Shown: one piece after another, positions 28,341 through 37,521 of the stretch
Layout: each line of letters starts with the position of its first letter
Position numbering within the stretch: position 1 is the first letter of the stretch
DNA from: an uncultured Psychrobacter sp.
GTDB taxonomy: Bacteria; Pseudomonadota; Gammaproteobacteria; Pseudomonadales; Moraxellaceae
Reading direction: 5' to 3'
DNA length: 64,000 bases
Assembly (NCBI GenBank): GCA_947501045.1
Contig: CANMUI010000001.1
Coordinates: forward strand, 806,001-870,000
Notes under the pieces: model-generated
The model's database searches: none
Seen by the model: only the letters and a program-made list of their open reading frames with translations
Told to the model about the DNA's origin: nothing
Made by a program: the position numbers and the translations under genes

Positions 28341-28364
28341 TTTTTTTCCCTTCTATAAATACCA

Positions 28365-29807
28365 TTAACTCAAATCCTCTGATGCCGCTTGAATCTCTGC
28401 AAACTCTTCTTCTGGTGTACCGCTAACCAAATGGTGACGACTAAAGATGACAAAATACAGAATAAAGACGATATAAATTCCAGCGGCCATAAACCAAACT
28501 TTTGGATCTACCATTAGCCCTGCAATGACGGCGAGCAATGCCAGTACCAGCGCTATACTTGAAGTCACAATACCGCCCGGAGTCTTATAAGGACGCGGCA
28601 GATCAGGGCGAGACAAGCGCAGTTTGATGTGCGAAGCCATCATTAATACATAGGAGATAGTCGCGCCAAATACTGCCATTAAAATCAGCAAATCGCCCTC
28701 ACCAGTGAGCGATAATAAGAATCCAATAATGCCGGGGACAATAAGTGCTAAATAAGGCGCTTTATTACTGTTGGTTAGCGAGAGTTTTTTAGGCAGATAA
28801 CCCGCGCGTGATAGGGCGAAAATCTGCCGCGAGTAAGCGTAAATGATGGAGAAGAAGCTGGCGATAAGTCCTGCAAGACCGACAAAGTTTACAAAGCCTG
28901 CCAGCCACGTGTTATTGCCATAGACTGCCACTAAGGCATCTACCAAAGGCGCGCCTGAATCTTTTAGCGTATCAGCGCCTGCCGCGCCTGGCCCTAAAAA
29001 CAGAATAAGCAGCGCAAATGATGCCAAGATTAACATGGCACCAATCAAGCCGCGCGGTAGTGATTTGGCAGGGTCTTTGGCTTCCTCGGCGGCAAGAGGT
29101 ACGCCTTCAACCGCTAAAAAGAACCAAATAGCGTAGGGGACGGCCGCCCAAATACCGATATAGCCAAAGGGTAGAAACGGGCTAGCACCTGCTTGGGTAC
29201 CGACGGCGATGTTGAATAAATTATCACTATTAAAATGCGGAATCATGGATACGATAAAAACCACTAGGGCGATACAGGCCACGGCGGTAATGCCGAACAT
29301 AATCTTTAAGGCTTCGCCTGCGCCTTTTAAGTGAATGCCTATAAAGACGATATAGCAGGTCAAATAAATAATCCAGCCACCGATACCGAATAGTGATTCG
29401 CAATAAGAGCCGATGAACACCGCAATAGCTGCAGGCGCAATAGCGTATTCAATCAAAATCGCGGTACCCGTTAGATAGCCTCCTAGAGGGCCAAAAGCTG
29501 TACGGGCGAAGCTATAGCCGCCTCCAGCTGTTGGCAGCATAGTAGACATCTCTGACATCGATAGGCACATACATAGATACATCAACGCTACCGCTAACAG
29601 AGCAACAAACAAACCGCCCCAACCACCCTGCGCTAGACCAAAGTTCCAACCTGCAAAGTCTCCGGAGATGACGTAAGCCACGCCAAGACCTATCAATAAA
29701 ACCCAGCCAACCGCGCCTTCTTTGAGTTGGCGTTTGGCAAAATAATCTTTTTCAACTTGAGAGCTACCGGAGACGGCACTGTTTTGATGGTTAGACGTGT
29801 CTGTCAT
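28365..29807 (-). CDS. eat: Ethanolamine permease (APC family)
   Basis: 480 residues with about twelve membrane helices, typical of APC transporters. KEGAVGWVLLIGLGVAYVISGDFAGWNFGL and MSEMSTMLPTAGGGYSFARTAFGPLGGYLTG match the ethanolamine permease group. Immediately upstream of eutB on the same strand, which supports the substrate call. A terminator lies between it and the adhP gene, so it probably has its own promoter in the 90 bases or so before the ATG. Confidence 0.92.
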   Translation of the reverse strand: MTDTSNHQNSAVSGSSQVEKDYFAKRQLKEGAVGWVLLIGLGVAYVISGDFAGWNFGLAQGGWGGLFVALLAVALMYLCMCLSMSEMSTMLPTAGGGYSFARTAFGPLGGYLTGTAILIEYAIAPAAIAVFIGSYCESLFGIGGWIIYLTCYIVFIGIHLKGAGEALKIMFGITAVACIALVVFIVSMIPHFNSDNLFNIAVGTQAGASPFLPFGYIGIWAAVPYAIWFFLAVEGVPLAAEEAKDPAKSLPRGLIGAMLILASFALLILFLGPGAAGADTLKDSGAPLVDALVAVYGNNTWLAGFVNFVGLAGLIASFFSIIYAYSRQIFALSRAGYLPKKLSLTNSNKAPYLALIVPGIIGFLLSLTGEGDLLILMAVFGATISYVLMMASHIKLRLSRPDLPRPYKTPGGIVTSSIALVLALLAVIAGLMVDPKVWFMAAGIYIVFILYFVIFSRHHLVSGTPEEEFAEIQAASEDLS

Positions 29808-29896
29808 GTTGTTCCCCTAAATAAAGGTTATAAATAAACCAAGGGTACTGCTAACTTTTGCTATTAAGTGCTGACAAATAAATGGATAACTAAAGA

Positions 29897-29958
29897 TAAA
29901 AAGGTCGTATCTCTTCAACTCAAATTGCTAGTAACGCATGGTTGAAAGGATACGACCT
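29897..29958 (-). terminator. Intrinsic terminator after adhP
   Basis: An 18-base stem with two mismatches joins 29902-29919 and 29941-29958 (AGGTCGTATC arms). On the minus strand it is followed by five Ts. It separates the adhP transcript from eat-eutB-eutC. Confidence 0.8.
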
Positions 29959-30027
29959 ATTATTAATAATCAAAAAAAGTAATCGTGAAATCAATATAGA
30001 AATGTCACATTACTACATTGTCATGAG

Positions 30028-31056
30028 TTACATAGCGTAGTCGATCACAATACGCCCCTCAATTTTACCATCGCGCATCCGATCGAGAATATCATTGATA
30101 TTTTCAAGTGGCTCAGCGGCAACCGTTGCTTTTACCTTACCAGCTGCTGCCATCTCTAGCGACTCTTGTAAGTCAAGACGAGTACCGACAATGGAGCCGC
30201 GTATCGTAATACCGTTTAGCACCGTATCAAAGATGGAGACTGGGAAGTCGCCTGTTGGTAGACCATTACAGACCAAAGTACCACCGCGTCTCAACATAGT
30301 TAATGCTTGGTCAAACGCTTTAGCGGATACCGCAGTTACGAGCACACCATGAGCGCCGCCGATCTCTTTTTGTAAGTACTTACCAGGATCATTTTCCTTG
30401 GCGTTAATAGTGACTTTTGCGCCCAATTTTTTGGCAAATTCAAGCTTCTCATCATCAATATCAACAGCAGCAACATTGAGACCCATAGCAACCGCATACT
30501 GTACTGCCATATGACCGAGGCCACCGATACCTGAGATCACAACCCAATCGCCGGGTTTGGTTTCGGTCATTTTAAGACCTTTATATACAGTGACTCCTGC
30601 GCATAGAACGGGAGCAATCTCAACAGAATCGACGCCTTCAGGGATATGGCCAACGTAATTGGGATCGGCTAGCACATATTCTGCAAAACTACCGTTAACG
30701 GAATAACCAGAGTTTTTTTGTTTTAGGCATAAGGTTTCCCAGCCGCCCAAGCAGTGCGTACAATGCCCGCAGGCCGTGTAAAGCCAAGGCACACCGACAC
30801 GATCCCCTTCTTTTACATTATCCACCCCTTCGCCAACGGCCGTTACCAGACCGACGCCTTCGTGTCCAGGGATAAAAGGCGGACTTGGTTTGACTGGCCA
30901 ATCACCCTCAACAGCATGCAAGTCAGTGTGGCAGACGCCTGATGCTTGCATTTTTACTACGATCTCACCGGGACCTGGGGTTGGAATATCGACCTCTTCG
31001 ATTTGCAGTGGTTGGTTAAATTCATGTAGAACGGCAGCTTTCATTTTATTACTCAT
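30028..31056 (-). CDS. adhP: Zinc-dependent alcohol dehydrogenase AdhP-like
   Basis: 342-residue medium-chain NAD alcohol dehydrogenase that interconverts ethanol and acetaldehyde. Catalytic zinc ligands in GVCHTDLHAVEGDWP and PGHEGVG; structural zinc cysteines in CGHCTHCLGGWETLC; NAD-binding GIGGLGHMAVQYA. AAGGAG lies just before the ATG and a hairpin sits immediately upstream of it. It probably shares a transcript with the aldehyde dehydrogenase 149 bases upstream. Confidence 0.93.
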   Translation of the reverse strand: MSNKMKAAVLHEFNQPLQIEEVDIPTPGPGEIVVKMQASGVCHTDLHAVEGDWPVKPSPPFIPGHEGVGLVTAVGEGVDNVKEGDRVGVPWLYTACGHCTHCLGGWETLCLKQKNSGYSVNGSFAEYVLADPNYVGHIPEGVDSVEIAPVLCAGVTVYKGLKMTETKPGDWVVISGIGGLGHMAVQYAVAMGLNVAAVDIDDEKLEFAKKLGAKVTINAKENDPGKYLQKEIGGAHGVLVTAVSAKAFDQALTMLRRGGTLVCNGLPTGDFPVSIFDTVLNGITIRGSIVGTRLDLQESLEMAAAGKVKATVAAEPLENINDILDRMRDGKIEGRIVIDYAM

Positions 31057-31074
31057 GGTATGACTCCTTGCGAT

Positions 31075-31100
31075 TAGTGGTTATTGACTAATAACCACTA
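31075..31100 (-). promoter_or_regulatory. Hairpin before the adhP ribosome binding site
   Basis: TAGTGGTTATT (31075-31085) and AATAACCACTA (31090-31100) are exact reverse complements with a four-base loop, 18 bases from the adhP ATG and directly before AAGGAG. No T run follows. Confidence 0.5.
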
Positions 31101-31204
31101 TCTTTACATTAGGATGCGCATCTAGCATCTCTGATATGCTCTACAGTGCCTTCATAGAGCGGCTTATACACAGTAGTGCCAATATATAATGCCAACAGAT
31201 AGAC

Positions 31205-32731
31205 TTAGAAGAAGCCCATCGCTTTGGTATTATAAGATACCAGCATGCTCTTGATTTGTTGATAATGCTCGAGCATCATCAAGTGGTTTTCGCGACCAAT
31301 ACCAGACTGCTTATAACCACCGAAGGCGGCATGTGCAGGGTAGATGTGATAGCAATTGGTCCATACGCGTCCCGCTTGAATACCGCGTCCAAAACGATAT
31401 GCTTTATTGACACTGCGCGTCCAAACCCCAGCTCCAAGGCCATATAGAGTATCATTAGCAATCCTCATCGCCTCGTCGTCATCTTTGAAAGTAGTCACCG
31501 CGAGTACCGGACCAAAGATCTCCTCTTGGAATACGCGCATGTCATTGGTGCCCTCAAAGATAGTGGGCTGTACATAATAGCCATCGCCAAGATCACCGTC
31601 ATGCTGAGCTTGCTCGCCACCTACTAACACTTTAGCGCCTTCTTTTTTACCGATATCAAGGTAGGATAGAATCTTCTCAAGCTGATCGGAGCTGGCCTGC
31701 GCGCCAATCATGGTATCGGTATCGAGCGGGTTGCCCATTTTGATGGCTTTAACACGCTCAACGCAGCGTTTGATAAAATCGTCATAAATACTTTCATGCA
31801 CGAGCGCCCGTGAAGGACAGGTACAAACCTCGCCTTGATTCAGCGCAAACATAACTAGACCCTCGACCGCTTTATCTAAGAAGTCGTCATCTTCATCCAT
31901 GACATCGGCAAAGAAAATATTGGGACTTTTACCACCAAGCTCCAAGGTCACCGGAATGATATTTTCGCTAGCGTACTGCATAATCAAGCGACCCGTTGTC
32001 GTCTCGCCAGTAAAGGCCACTTTATTGATACGCGGGTTGGAGGCAAGCGGTTTACCCGCTTCCACACCAAAACCATTGACGATATTGAGCACACCTTTTG
32101 GTAAGATATCAGCGATACCAATGGTCTCGAGCATAAACAGTAGGGAGGCTGGGGTTTGCTCAGCAGGTTTTAAAACGACACAGTTACCAGCAGCAAGTGC
32201 AGGGGCTATTTTCCAGACGCCCATAAGAATAGGAAAGTTCCAGGGGATAATCTGCCCAACGACGCCGAGCGGTTCATGAAAATGATAGGCAACGGTATCG
32301 TCATCGATCTGGCTAATGCCGCCTTCTTGGGCGCGAATGGCGCTAGCAAAATAACGAAAGTGATCGATGGCAAGGGGAATGTCGGCGGCAAGAGTTTCGC
32401 GCACCGGCTTGCCGTTCTCGTAGCATTCAGCGATAGCAATGGCTTCCAAGTTGGCTTCCATCTTATCGGCGATTTTGAGTAGTAAGTTGGCGCGCTCGGT
32501 AACGCTGGTTTTGCTCCAAGCGTCTTTAGCCGCGTGAGCGGCGTCTAGCGCCTTTTCAATATCGGCTTCTTTGGAGCGCGCTACTTGGCAAATGGTTTTA
32601 CCATCAATCGGACTAGTATTGTCAAAATACTCACCATCGGCAGGCGGGGTCCACTCACCATTGATAAAGTTGTCGTATTTTTCGCGGAATTTTACTGGGC
32701 TGTCTTGGGTATTGGGATAGGCGTATAACAT
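31205..32731 (-). CDS. aldB: Acetaldehyde-type NAD aldehyde dehydrogenase (ExaC/AldB)
   Basis: 508 residues. ALDH landmarks: PWNFPILMGVWKIAPALAAGN, LELGGKSPNIFFADV with the general-base Glu, and NQGEVCTCPSRALV with the catalytic Cys, wording specific to the AldB/ExaC group that oxidises acetaldehyde. Start at 32731 (MLYAYPNTQDSP) is chosen because AAGGAACC precedes it; the longer frame to 32776 lacks support. It would complete ethanolamine and ethanol oxidation to acetate. Confidence 0.92.
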   Translation of the reverse strand: MLYAYPNTQDSPVKFREKYDNFINGEWTPPADGEYFDNTSPIDGKTICQVARSKEADIEKALDAAHAAKDAWSKTSVTERANLLLKIADKMEANLEAIAIAECYENGKPVRETLAADIPLAIDHFRYFASAIRAQEGGISQIDDDTVAYHFHEPLGVVGQIIPWNFPILMGVWKIAPALAAGNCVVLKPAEQTPASLLFMLETIGIADILPKGVLNIVNGFGVEAGKPLASNPRINKVAFTGETTTGRLIMQYASENIIPVTLELGGKSPNIFFADVMDEDDDFLDKAVEGLVMFALNQGEVCTCPSRALVHESIYDDFIKRCVERVKAIKMGNPLDTDTMIGAQASSDQLEKILSYLDIGKKEGAKVLVGGEQAQHDGDLGDGYYVQPTIFEGTNDMRVFQEEIFGPVLAVTTFKDDDEAMRIANDTLYGLGAGVWTRSVNKAYRFGRGIQAGRVWTNCYHIYPAHAAFGGYKQSGIGRENHLMMLEHYQQIKSMLVSYNTKAMGFF

Positions 32732-33031
32732 AAACGGTTCCTTGTTATGGACGGTTGTAGAATGGCTACAAGGCAATGCCCGAGCCTGATTTTCCTTATC
32801 GGCTTATTACCCTATCGTACTTACCTTTTACGCTAACTGATAGCTCTATTTATTTATAGTTAACAAACTCATACATAACTTTGAGTTATTAGATACCTCT
32901 ATCTTAAATGAGTAGGTAAATACACTACAAAAGCCATTGCAGCTGCTATAATCGTTGCCAAATAGTTGCCCGCGCAATCTAGTTCTTTGAATGAAACTGT
33001 CCTTTTGTAGTCTACTAATTGGTTTGGATAT

Positions 33032-34969
33032 ATGCGTCAATCTTCTGCTCTTGATATTTTAAAAACAGGTCAAAATGTCTTTTTAACCGGTTCAGCAGGG
33101 TCAGGTAAAACTTATACCCTCAATAAATACATTAATTATTTGCGCGCGCGCCGGGTACCTGTGGCAGTGACCGCTAGTACTGGTATTGCAGCAACGCATA
33201 TGAGTGGTAACACTATTCATAGCTGGTCGGGTATTGGTATCAAAGACGAATTGAGTGAGCGCGATTTAACCAACCTATCACGTAAACAGTTTTTGGCGGA
33301 TAGACTCAAAGATACCGCGGTACTTATCATTGATGAGATATCCATGCTGCATGCTAAGCAGCTCAACGCTGTCAATCAAGTGCTCAAACATGTACGCAAA
33401 AATGACAGCGCGTTTGGCGGTATGCAAATCATAGTGGCCGGAGACTTTTTTCAGCTGCCGCCTATTGGTAGCAAAGGCGAGAGTAATCGCGACAAGTTTG
33501 CCTTTATGTCGCAGGCGTGGCTCGATGCTGGGTTTCACATCTGCTATCTATCTGAGCAGCATCGGCAAGTCAGCGAGGCGGCGAACGGCGGTCTTGATTT
33601 GGATGATATTCTCAATCAAATTCGCCGCCAAGAAGTTAGCTTTGAGGCGATTGCAGCCTTAGAGAATACCTTTGATCAAGATGTTGATGTTAAACGGACG
33701 CGCCTTTATACCCATAATCTTAACGTCAATAAAATCAACGATAAAGAACTTGCCGCCTTAGATGGCGAGATGATGCGCTTCGAATCAACGGCGACTGGTG
33801 ATGATAAATTGGTGGAGACGCTCAAGAAAACTGTGCGCACGCAAGATGAGCTGATCCTCAAAGTCGGCGCTAAAGTGATGTTCATCAAAAACAATACCGA
33901 GCTTGGGGTCTCTAATGGCACCATGGGCGAGCTGATTGGCTTTGCGGCAGTAAAAGTTGATGATAAAGAAAAAGCGCAAAGTGATGCCTTTAAAGACAGT
34001 GAGGAAGAAAGGGGCAGTACTGATGACAACGATAATACTAATATCAGTAGTGCTAGCGCCAGCAAAAAAGATAAATCCAAAGCCAAAAAGGATAAACCTG
34101 CCGCCCAAAAGATGCCCGTTGTGCGTTTAAATTCAGGTCTTGAAGTGATCGCTGAGCCTGAAGAGTGGATCATTGAAGACGAAACCGGAGAGGTGCTAGC
34201 AAGTTATAATCAAGTGCCCTTATGTCTGGCATGGGCGATTACCATTCATAAATCGCAAGGCATGACTTTGGACGCCGCTGAGATTGATTTATCGCGCACT
34301 TTTGAGCTGGGTCAAGGCTATGTGGCACTATCACGGCTCAAGTCATTGGCAGGTTTGCAGCTGCTCGGTATGAATGAGATGAGCCTTCAACTTGATCCGC
34401 TGGCGCGCGGTGCCGATAAAAGATTCTTAGTGTTATCAGATGAAGCCGATGCCAATTATGCCATGCTTGATGACAAGAGCATGACGCAAGCTCATGAAAA
34501 ATTCATTCTAAAATCAGGCGGCACCTTGAGTAAGTCAGTTATTGATGCCTATGATAATTTGCAAAAAAGACGCCGCGAGCAAGCACAAGCGCAGCAGGAT
34601 AAAAAACAAAAACTTGGCAATCAAGTTGCTGATAAATCAGAGAGTACTTTAGCGGCCACGCGGCTACTGTTAGAAGAAAGCTTATCTATCGCTGAGATTG
34701 CGCAAATGCGCGGACTTGCTCAGTCTACCATCATGCGCCATATTAGTGAGCTTAAGCGTCAAGACCCAAGCCTTGCTTGCGATCATCTGCGCCCTGATGA
34801 TGAGATTATGACCGCGGTTGGTAACGCCTATGTTGCTATCAAAGTGGCTAATGATCCCAATGATTTTAGCGATGATGGCAGCATCAAGATCAAACCTATT
34901 TATGACTATCTGAAACAAAAAGTCGATTACAATACTATTCGTTTGGCCCTAATTTTTATTAATCCTTAA
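33032..34969 (+). CDS. PIF1-like DNA helicase with C-terminal HTH domain
   Basis: 645 residues of superfamily 1B. Walker A FLTGSAGSGKTYTL, TASTGIAATHMSGNTIHSW, Walker B LIIDEISML, GGMQIIVAGDFFQLPPI, and late motifs AITIHKSQGMTLDAAEIDL and YVALSRLKSLAGLQL. Residues of about 308-359 are a charged, lysine/aspartate/serine-rich insertion ahead of the second helicase half. The C-terminal 100 residues (SLSIAEIAQMRGLAQSTIMRHI) form a helix-turn-helix of the HTH_40 kind. Likely a 5'-3' helicase acting on replication or recombination structures. It diverges from aldB and precedes the GAPDH-like gene by 21 bases. Confidence 0.85.
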   Translation: MRQSSALDILKTGQNVFLTGSAGSGKTYTLNKYINYLRARRVPVAVTASTGIAATHMSGNTIHSWSGIGIKDELSERDLTNLSRKQFLADRLKDTAVLIIDEISMLHAKQLNAVNQVLKHVRKNDSAFGGMQIIVAGDFFQLPPIGSKGESNRDKFAFMSQAWLDAGFHICYLSEQHRQVSEAANGGLDLDDILNQIRRQEVSFEAIAALENTFDQDVDVKRTRLYTHNLNVNKINDKELAALDGEMMRFESTATGDDKLVETLKKTVRTQDELILKVGAKVMFIKNNTELGVSNGTMGELIGFAAVKVDDKEKAQSDAFKDSEEERGSTDDNDNTNISSASASKKDKSKAKKDKPAAQKMPVVRLNSGLEVIAEPEEWIIEDETGEVLASYNQVPLCLAWAITIHKSQGMTLDAAEIDLSRTFELGQGYVALSRLKSLAGLQLLGMNEMSLQLDPLARGADKRFLVLSDEADANYAMLDDKSMTQAHEKFILKSGGTLSKSVIDAYDNLQKRRREQAQAQQDKKQKLGNQVADKSESTLAATRLLLEESLSIAEIAQMRGLAQSTIMRHISELKRQDPSLACDHLRPDDEIMTAVGNAYVAIKVANDPNDFSDDGSIKIKPIYDYLKQKVDYNTIRLALIFINP

Positions 34970-34990
34970 CCTTTATAGTGATACCCTGTT

Positions 34991-36217
34991 ATGTCAGATT
35001 TTGCTAGTGCCACTTATCGTCCCATAAATAGCGACGCTGTTGGCTCAGCGTCTTTTAGCACAGGTGAAAGTACTCAGCCTTTGCGCGTGGCTATCAACGG
35101 TTTTGGACGTATTGGCCGCAATGTATTACGCGCGCTGCTTGAGCGTTTTGAGGTGCTGGGACGCTCAATCCATATCGTGGCTATCAATGATTTAGCGCCA
35201 GCTGAGACTTTGCTGCATTTATTGAAGTTTGATAGTACTCATGGGCGTTTGAGCCAGCTTGGGATCAGCGCCGAGATCGTCCAAGACGGTATCACTGACA
35301 AGCAACAAAAATCCTCTGCTACGGCAAAAAGTGACATTCAGTTGTGTCTAACCAAAAACAATTTAACCTATTGTATTCGCCTATTATCAAGGGATGATCC
35401 CAAAAACTTACCATGGAGCACTCTTGATATTGATGTGGTACTGGAGTGTACGGGACATTTTCGCTCCTACGAGCAGGCAAGTTTGCATATTAAAGCAGGC
35501 GCGCAGCAAGTTATCATTGGCGCAGCCCCTTTTGATGATGTTGATGCTTGTATTGTGATGGGCGTGAATTCTGACGATCTGACAAGAGCGCTACCGATCA
35601 TCTCTGGGGTGTCTTGTACCACGCAGGCATTAGTACCGCTGATTGATACGCTTGATAAAGCCTTTGGGGTTAAGTCAGCGATGATGACTGAGATTCATGC
35701 CGTTACAGCGGATCAAACCGTACTCGATCAAGCGCACCGTGATCTGAGACGCGCACGGGCTTCGGGTTATAATATTATCCCAACGACCTCGAGTAGTATT
35801 GCTGCAACCGAACGGGTGTTGCCTGCAATGATAGGCAAAATTAACGGCCATTCTATCCGCGTGCCAACTATAGATGTGGCAGCCATTGATGTAACTTTTG
35901 TGTTTGACACTGTAAATGTCAGTGTCAGTGCGCTAAGTGAAGTGCTTAAATCCGCTAGTTTAGGCCATCTCGTTGACATCATGGCTTATACTGATGAGCC
36001 CTTGGTTTCAAGTGATTTTATTCATCAAACCGAGTCGCTGATTATTGATGGGCAGCAATTAATGCAAGTGGGCAATCAATACAAAGTCTTTGCTTGGTAC
36101 GATAACGAATGGGGCTATGCCAATCGTTTGCTTGATATGTGCTTACACTTAAGCTCAAAAGAGGCTCAACTTAAGCATCAAGTAAATCCTAGTTTGTTAA
36201 GTAAATTGCATTTATAG
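34991..36217 (+). CDS. Glyceraldehyde-3-phosphate / erythrose-4-phosphate dehydrogenase family protein
   Basis: 408 residues, longer than the usual 330-350, with about 30 extra N-terminal residues before RVAINGFGRIGRNVLRA. Catalytic region is SGVSCTTQAL, where the family normally has SCTTN. The histidine stretch TEIHAVTADQTVLDQ and HRDLRRARASGYNIIP resemble Epd and Gap alike; WYDNEWGYANRLLDM closes the NAD site. Which of the two activities it has is uncertain; an Epd role in pyridoxal phosphate synthesis is one option. It follows the helicase gene closely and may be co-transcribed. Confidence 0.82.
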   Translation: MSDFASATYRPINSDAVGSASFSTGESTQPLRVAINGFGRIGRNVLRALLERFEVLGRSIHIVAINDLAPAETLLHLLKFDSTHGRLSQLGISAEIVQDGITDKQQKSSATAKSDIQLCLTKNNLTYCIRLLSRDDPKNLPWSTLDIDVVLECTGHFRSYEQASLHIKAGAQQVIIGAAPFDDVDACIVMGVNSDDLTRALPIISGVSCTTQALVPLIDTLDKAFGVKSAMMTEIHAVTADQTVLDQAHRDLRRARASGYNIIPTTSSSIAATERVLPAMIGKINGHSIRVPTIDVAAIDVTFVFDTVNVSVSALSEVLKSASLGHLVDIMAYTDEPLVSSDFIHQTESLIIDGQQLMQVGNQYKVFAWYDNEWGYANRLLDMCLHLSSKEAQLKHQVNPSLLSKLHL

Positions 36218-36248
36218 CAAAATAATTTAATTTTTTTAGTTTAGGCTC

Positions 36249-36276
36249 TTGCATTCTCATCGCATATCGCTATAAT
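36249..36276 (+). promoter_or_regulatory. Promoter of tRNA-Ser
   Basis: TTGCAT (36249-36254), 16-base spacer, perfect TATAAT (36271-36276); start would fall a few bases before the tRNA 5' end. Confidence 0.65.
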
Positions 36277-36287
36277 GATGCACCAAT

Positions 36288-36379
36288 GGAGACGTGGCAG
36301 AGCGGTTGAATGCACCGGTCTTGAAAACCGGCAAGGGTTCATAGCCCTTCGAGAGTTCGAATCTCTCCGTCTCCGCCAA
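36288..36379 (+). tRNA. tRNA-Ser(UGA)
   Basis: Acceptor GGAGACG pairs with CGTCTCC; anticodon stem CCGGT/ACCGG with loop CTTGAAA gives anticodon TGA; a long variable arm (AAGGGTTCATAGCCCTT) is typical of serine tRNAs; TTCGAAT T-loop; CCA is encoded. 92 bases. Confidence 0.97.
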
Positions 36380-36407
36380 ATATTGTTTTAAAGTTAAATA
36401 TAATAAA

Positions 36408-36447
36408 AGAAGCCTCAGTCTATTACGGATTGGGGCTTCTTTTATTG
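36408..36447. terminator. Bidirectional terminator after tRNA-Ser
   Basis: AGAAGCCTCAGTC pairs with GATTGGGGCTTCT with a few G-U pairs, with A and T runs on the flanks; also serves the convergent lipoprotein gene. Confidence 0.8.
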
Positions 36448-36497
36448 TGTGTTTATAAAATTGTGTGTCTATAAATACTATGAATGTTCTATAGATT

Positions 36498-37220
36498 CTA
36501 ATTGCTAAATTCTATTTTTTCACCATCAGCAAGCGTGATGGTGCCCTCACTAACCGTCGTCGTCACATATTGGTTGTTTTTGATGGCACGCATAACATTG
36601 ATGTCTTCAATATTACTTTCAATGACTATTTTACCGGACTGCTCAGGAACAATAGGCGGGGAGAACTGCGTTAACGGTATCTCAAAACGCTTGCCTTCAG
36701 CCAATTTTGCATCTCTCATCGTTAAAGTGCCCTCAAAGCTGTCGATAGGAGTAGTACCATGATTGGAGAGCATAAACTGCAGTTTAACTTGATTAAGACT
36801 ATCAACGCTGCTGGTTTTTACAGGCAATAAAGCAATAGGATACGTTATAGTATGGATATCTCCAGTCGGTTTGCCAGCAACGATAGGGCTGCTCTCACCT
36901 GTAGGATTATCAGGATGCAAACGCTCATATTGGCGCTGCTGAGCTAATGCTTGACCAATTGTCGTACGCGTCATGGCTCCTGACTCATAAGCGCCGCTAA
37001 GCTTCATACGTAGCATATAGCGGCTAAGCAGCTGTCTATCAGCTGCAGGCAGCTGCTCAAAAGTATCGCCAAGCTTTTTTTGCCACTGATCTGAGTCCGT
37101 AGGGATAGTCTGTTTATGAGGATCGTTTTGCGGCATGCTACAGCTGCTAATAACAGGCGCTATCCCTAAAGAGACTATAACCAGTAAAGTTGTACCCAAA
37201 CGCTGAGTTGAACCTATCAT
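36498..37220 (-). CDS. Lipoprotein of unknown function
   Basis: 240 residues. A signal peptide (TTLLVIVSLGIAPVISSC) ends with lipobox ISSC, lipidated Cys27. A helical region follows (QLPAADRQLLSRYMLRM, TTIGQALAQQRQYERLHP), then a beta-rich domain of about 110 residues containing LQFMLSNHGTTPIDSFEGTLTMRD, which reads like an immunoglobulin-like fold. I do not recognise a family. The gene is convergent with the tRNA-Ser. Confidence 0.7.
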   Translation of the reverse strand: MIGSTQRLGTTLLVIVSLGIAPVISSCSMPQNDPHKQTIPTDSDQWQKKLGDTFEQLPAADRQLLSRYMLRMKLSGAYESGAMTRTTIGQALAQQRQYERLHPDNPTGESSPIVAGKPTGDIHTITYPIALLPVKTSSVDSLNQVKLQFMLSNHGTTPIDSFEGTLTMRDAKLAEGKRFEIPLTQFSPPIVPEQSGKIVIESNIEDINVMRAIKNNQYVTTTVSEGTITLADGEKIEFSN

Positions 37221-37404
37221 CTGCCACCTCCTTGGAAACTCGTATTACCAGCCACTCTAATCATGACCTCATACTTTAATATACCGCGTTTGATGGACTT
37301 ATGTGTTTAATACTCATTAAATATTATGATAAATTTTATAAAATAAGCATATCTTTGGGTATTTTTTAGTAGAAATAATACAGAAACGAGGGGAGAAAAA
37401 CAGT

Positions 37405-37438
37405 AAAGGCTAAGCGCGGTATAGCACGCTTAGCCTTT
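37405..37438 (-). terminator. Perfect 12-bp inverted repeat, possible terminator
   Basis: AAAGGCTAAGCG and CGCTTAGCCTTT are exact complements around a 10-base loop, 84 bases beyond the stop of the ribbon-helix-helix gene. The minus-strand T run begins a few bases after the stem (ACTGTTTTT), so termination is plausible. Nothing else is seen in the 301-base spacer. Confidence 0.5.
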
Positions 37439-37521
37439 ATAGATGACTACTTTGTGAACCACGATGTTATAAATAACTATAACGGGCTAAAAGTATGGAT
37501 AAGTAGCAAAAGAGATAAAAT

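Noticed and set aside
31899..32279. 126-residue plus-strand frame inside aldB
   Set aside because: Antisense shadow of a full-length aldehyde dehydrogenase.
32777..33031. Possible sigma-54 promoter before aldB
   Set aside because: TGGCA...AGC on the minus strand at about 32940-32960 has the GG and GC elements one base too far apart and a poor match.
33706..34173. 155-residue frame on the minus strand inside the helicase gene
   Set aside because: It is the antisense shadow of the charged insertion, made of L/S-rich runs, with no ribosome binding site.
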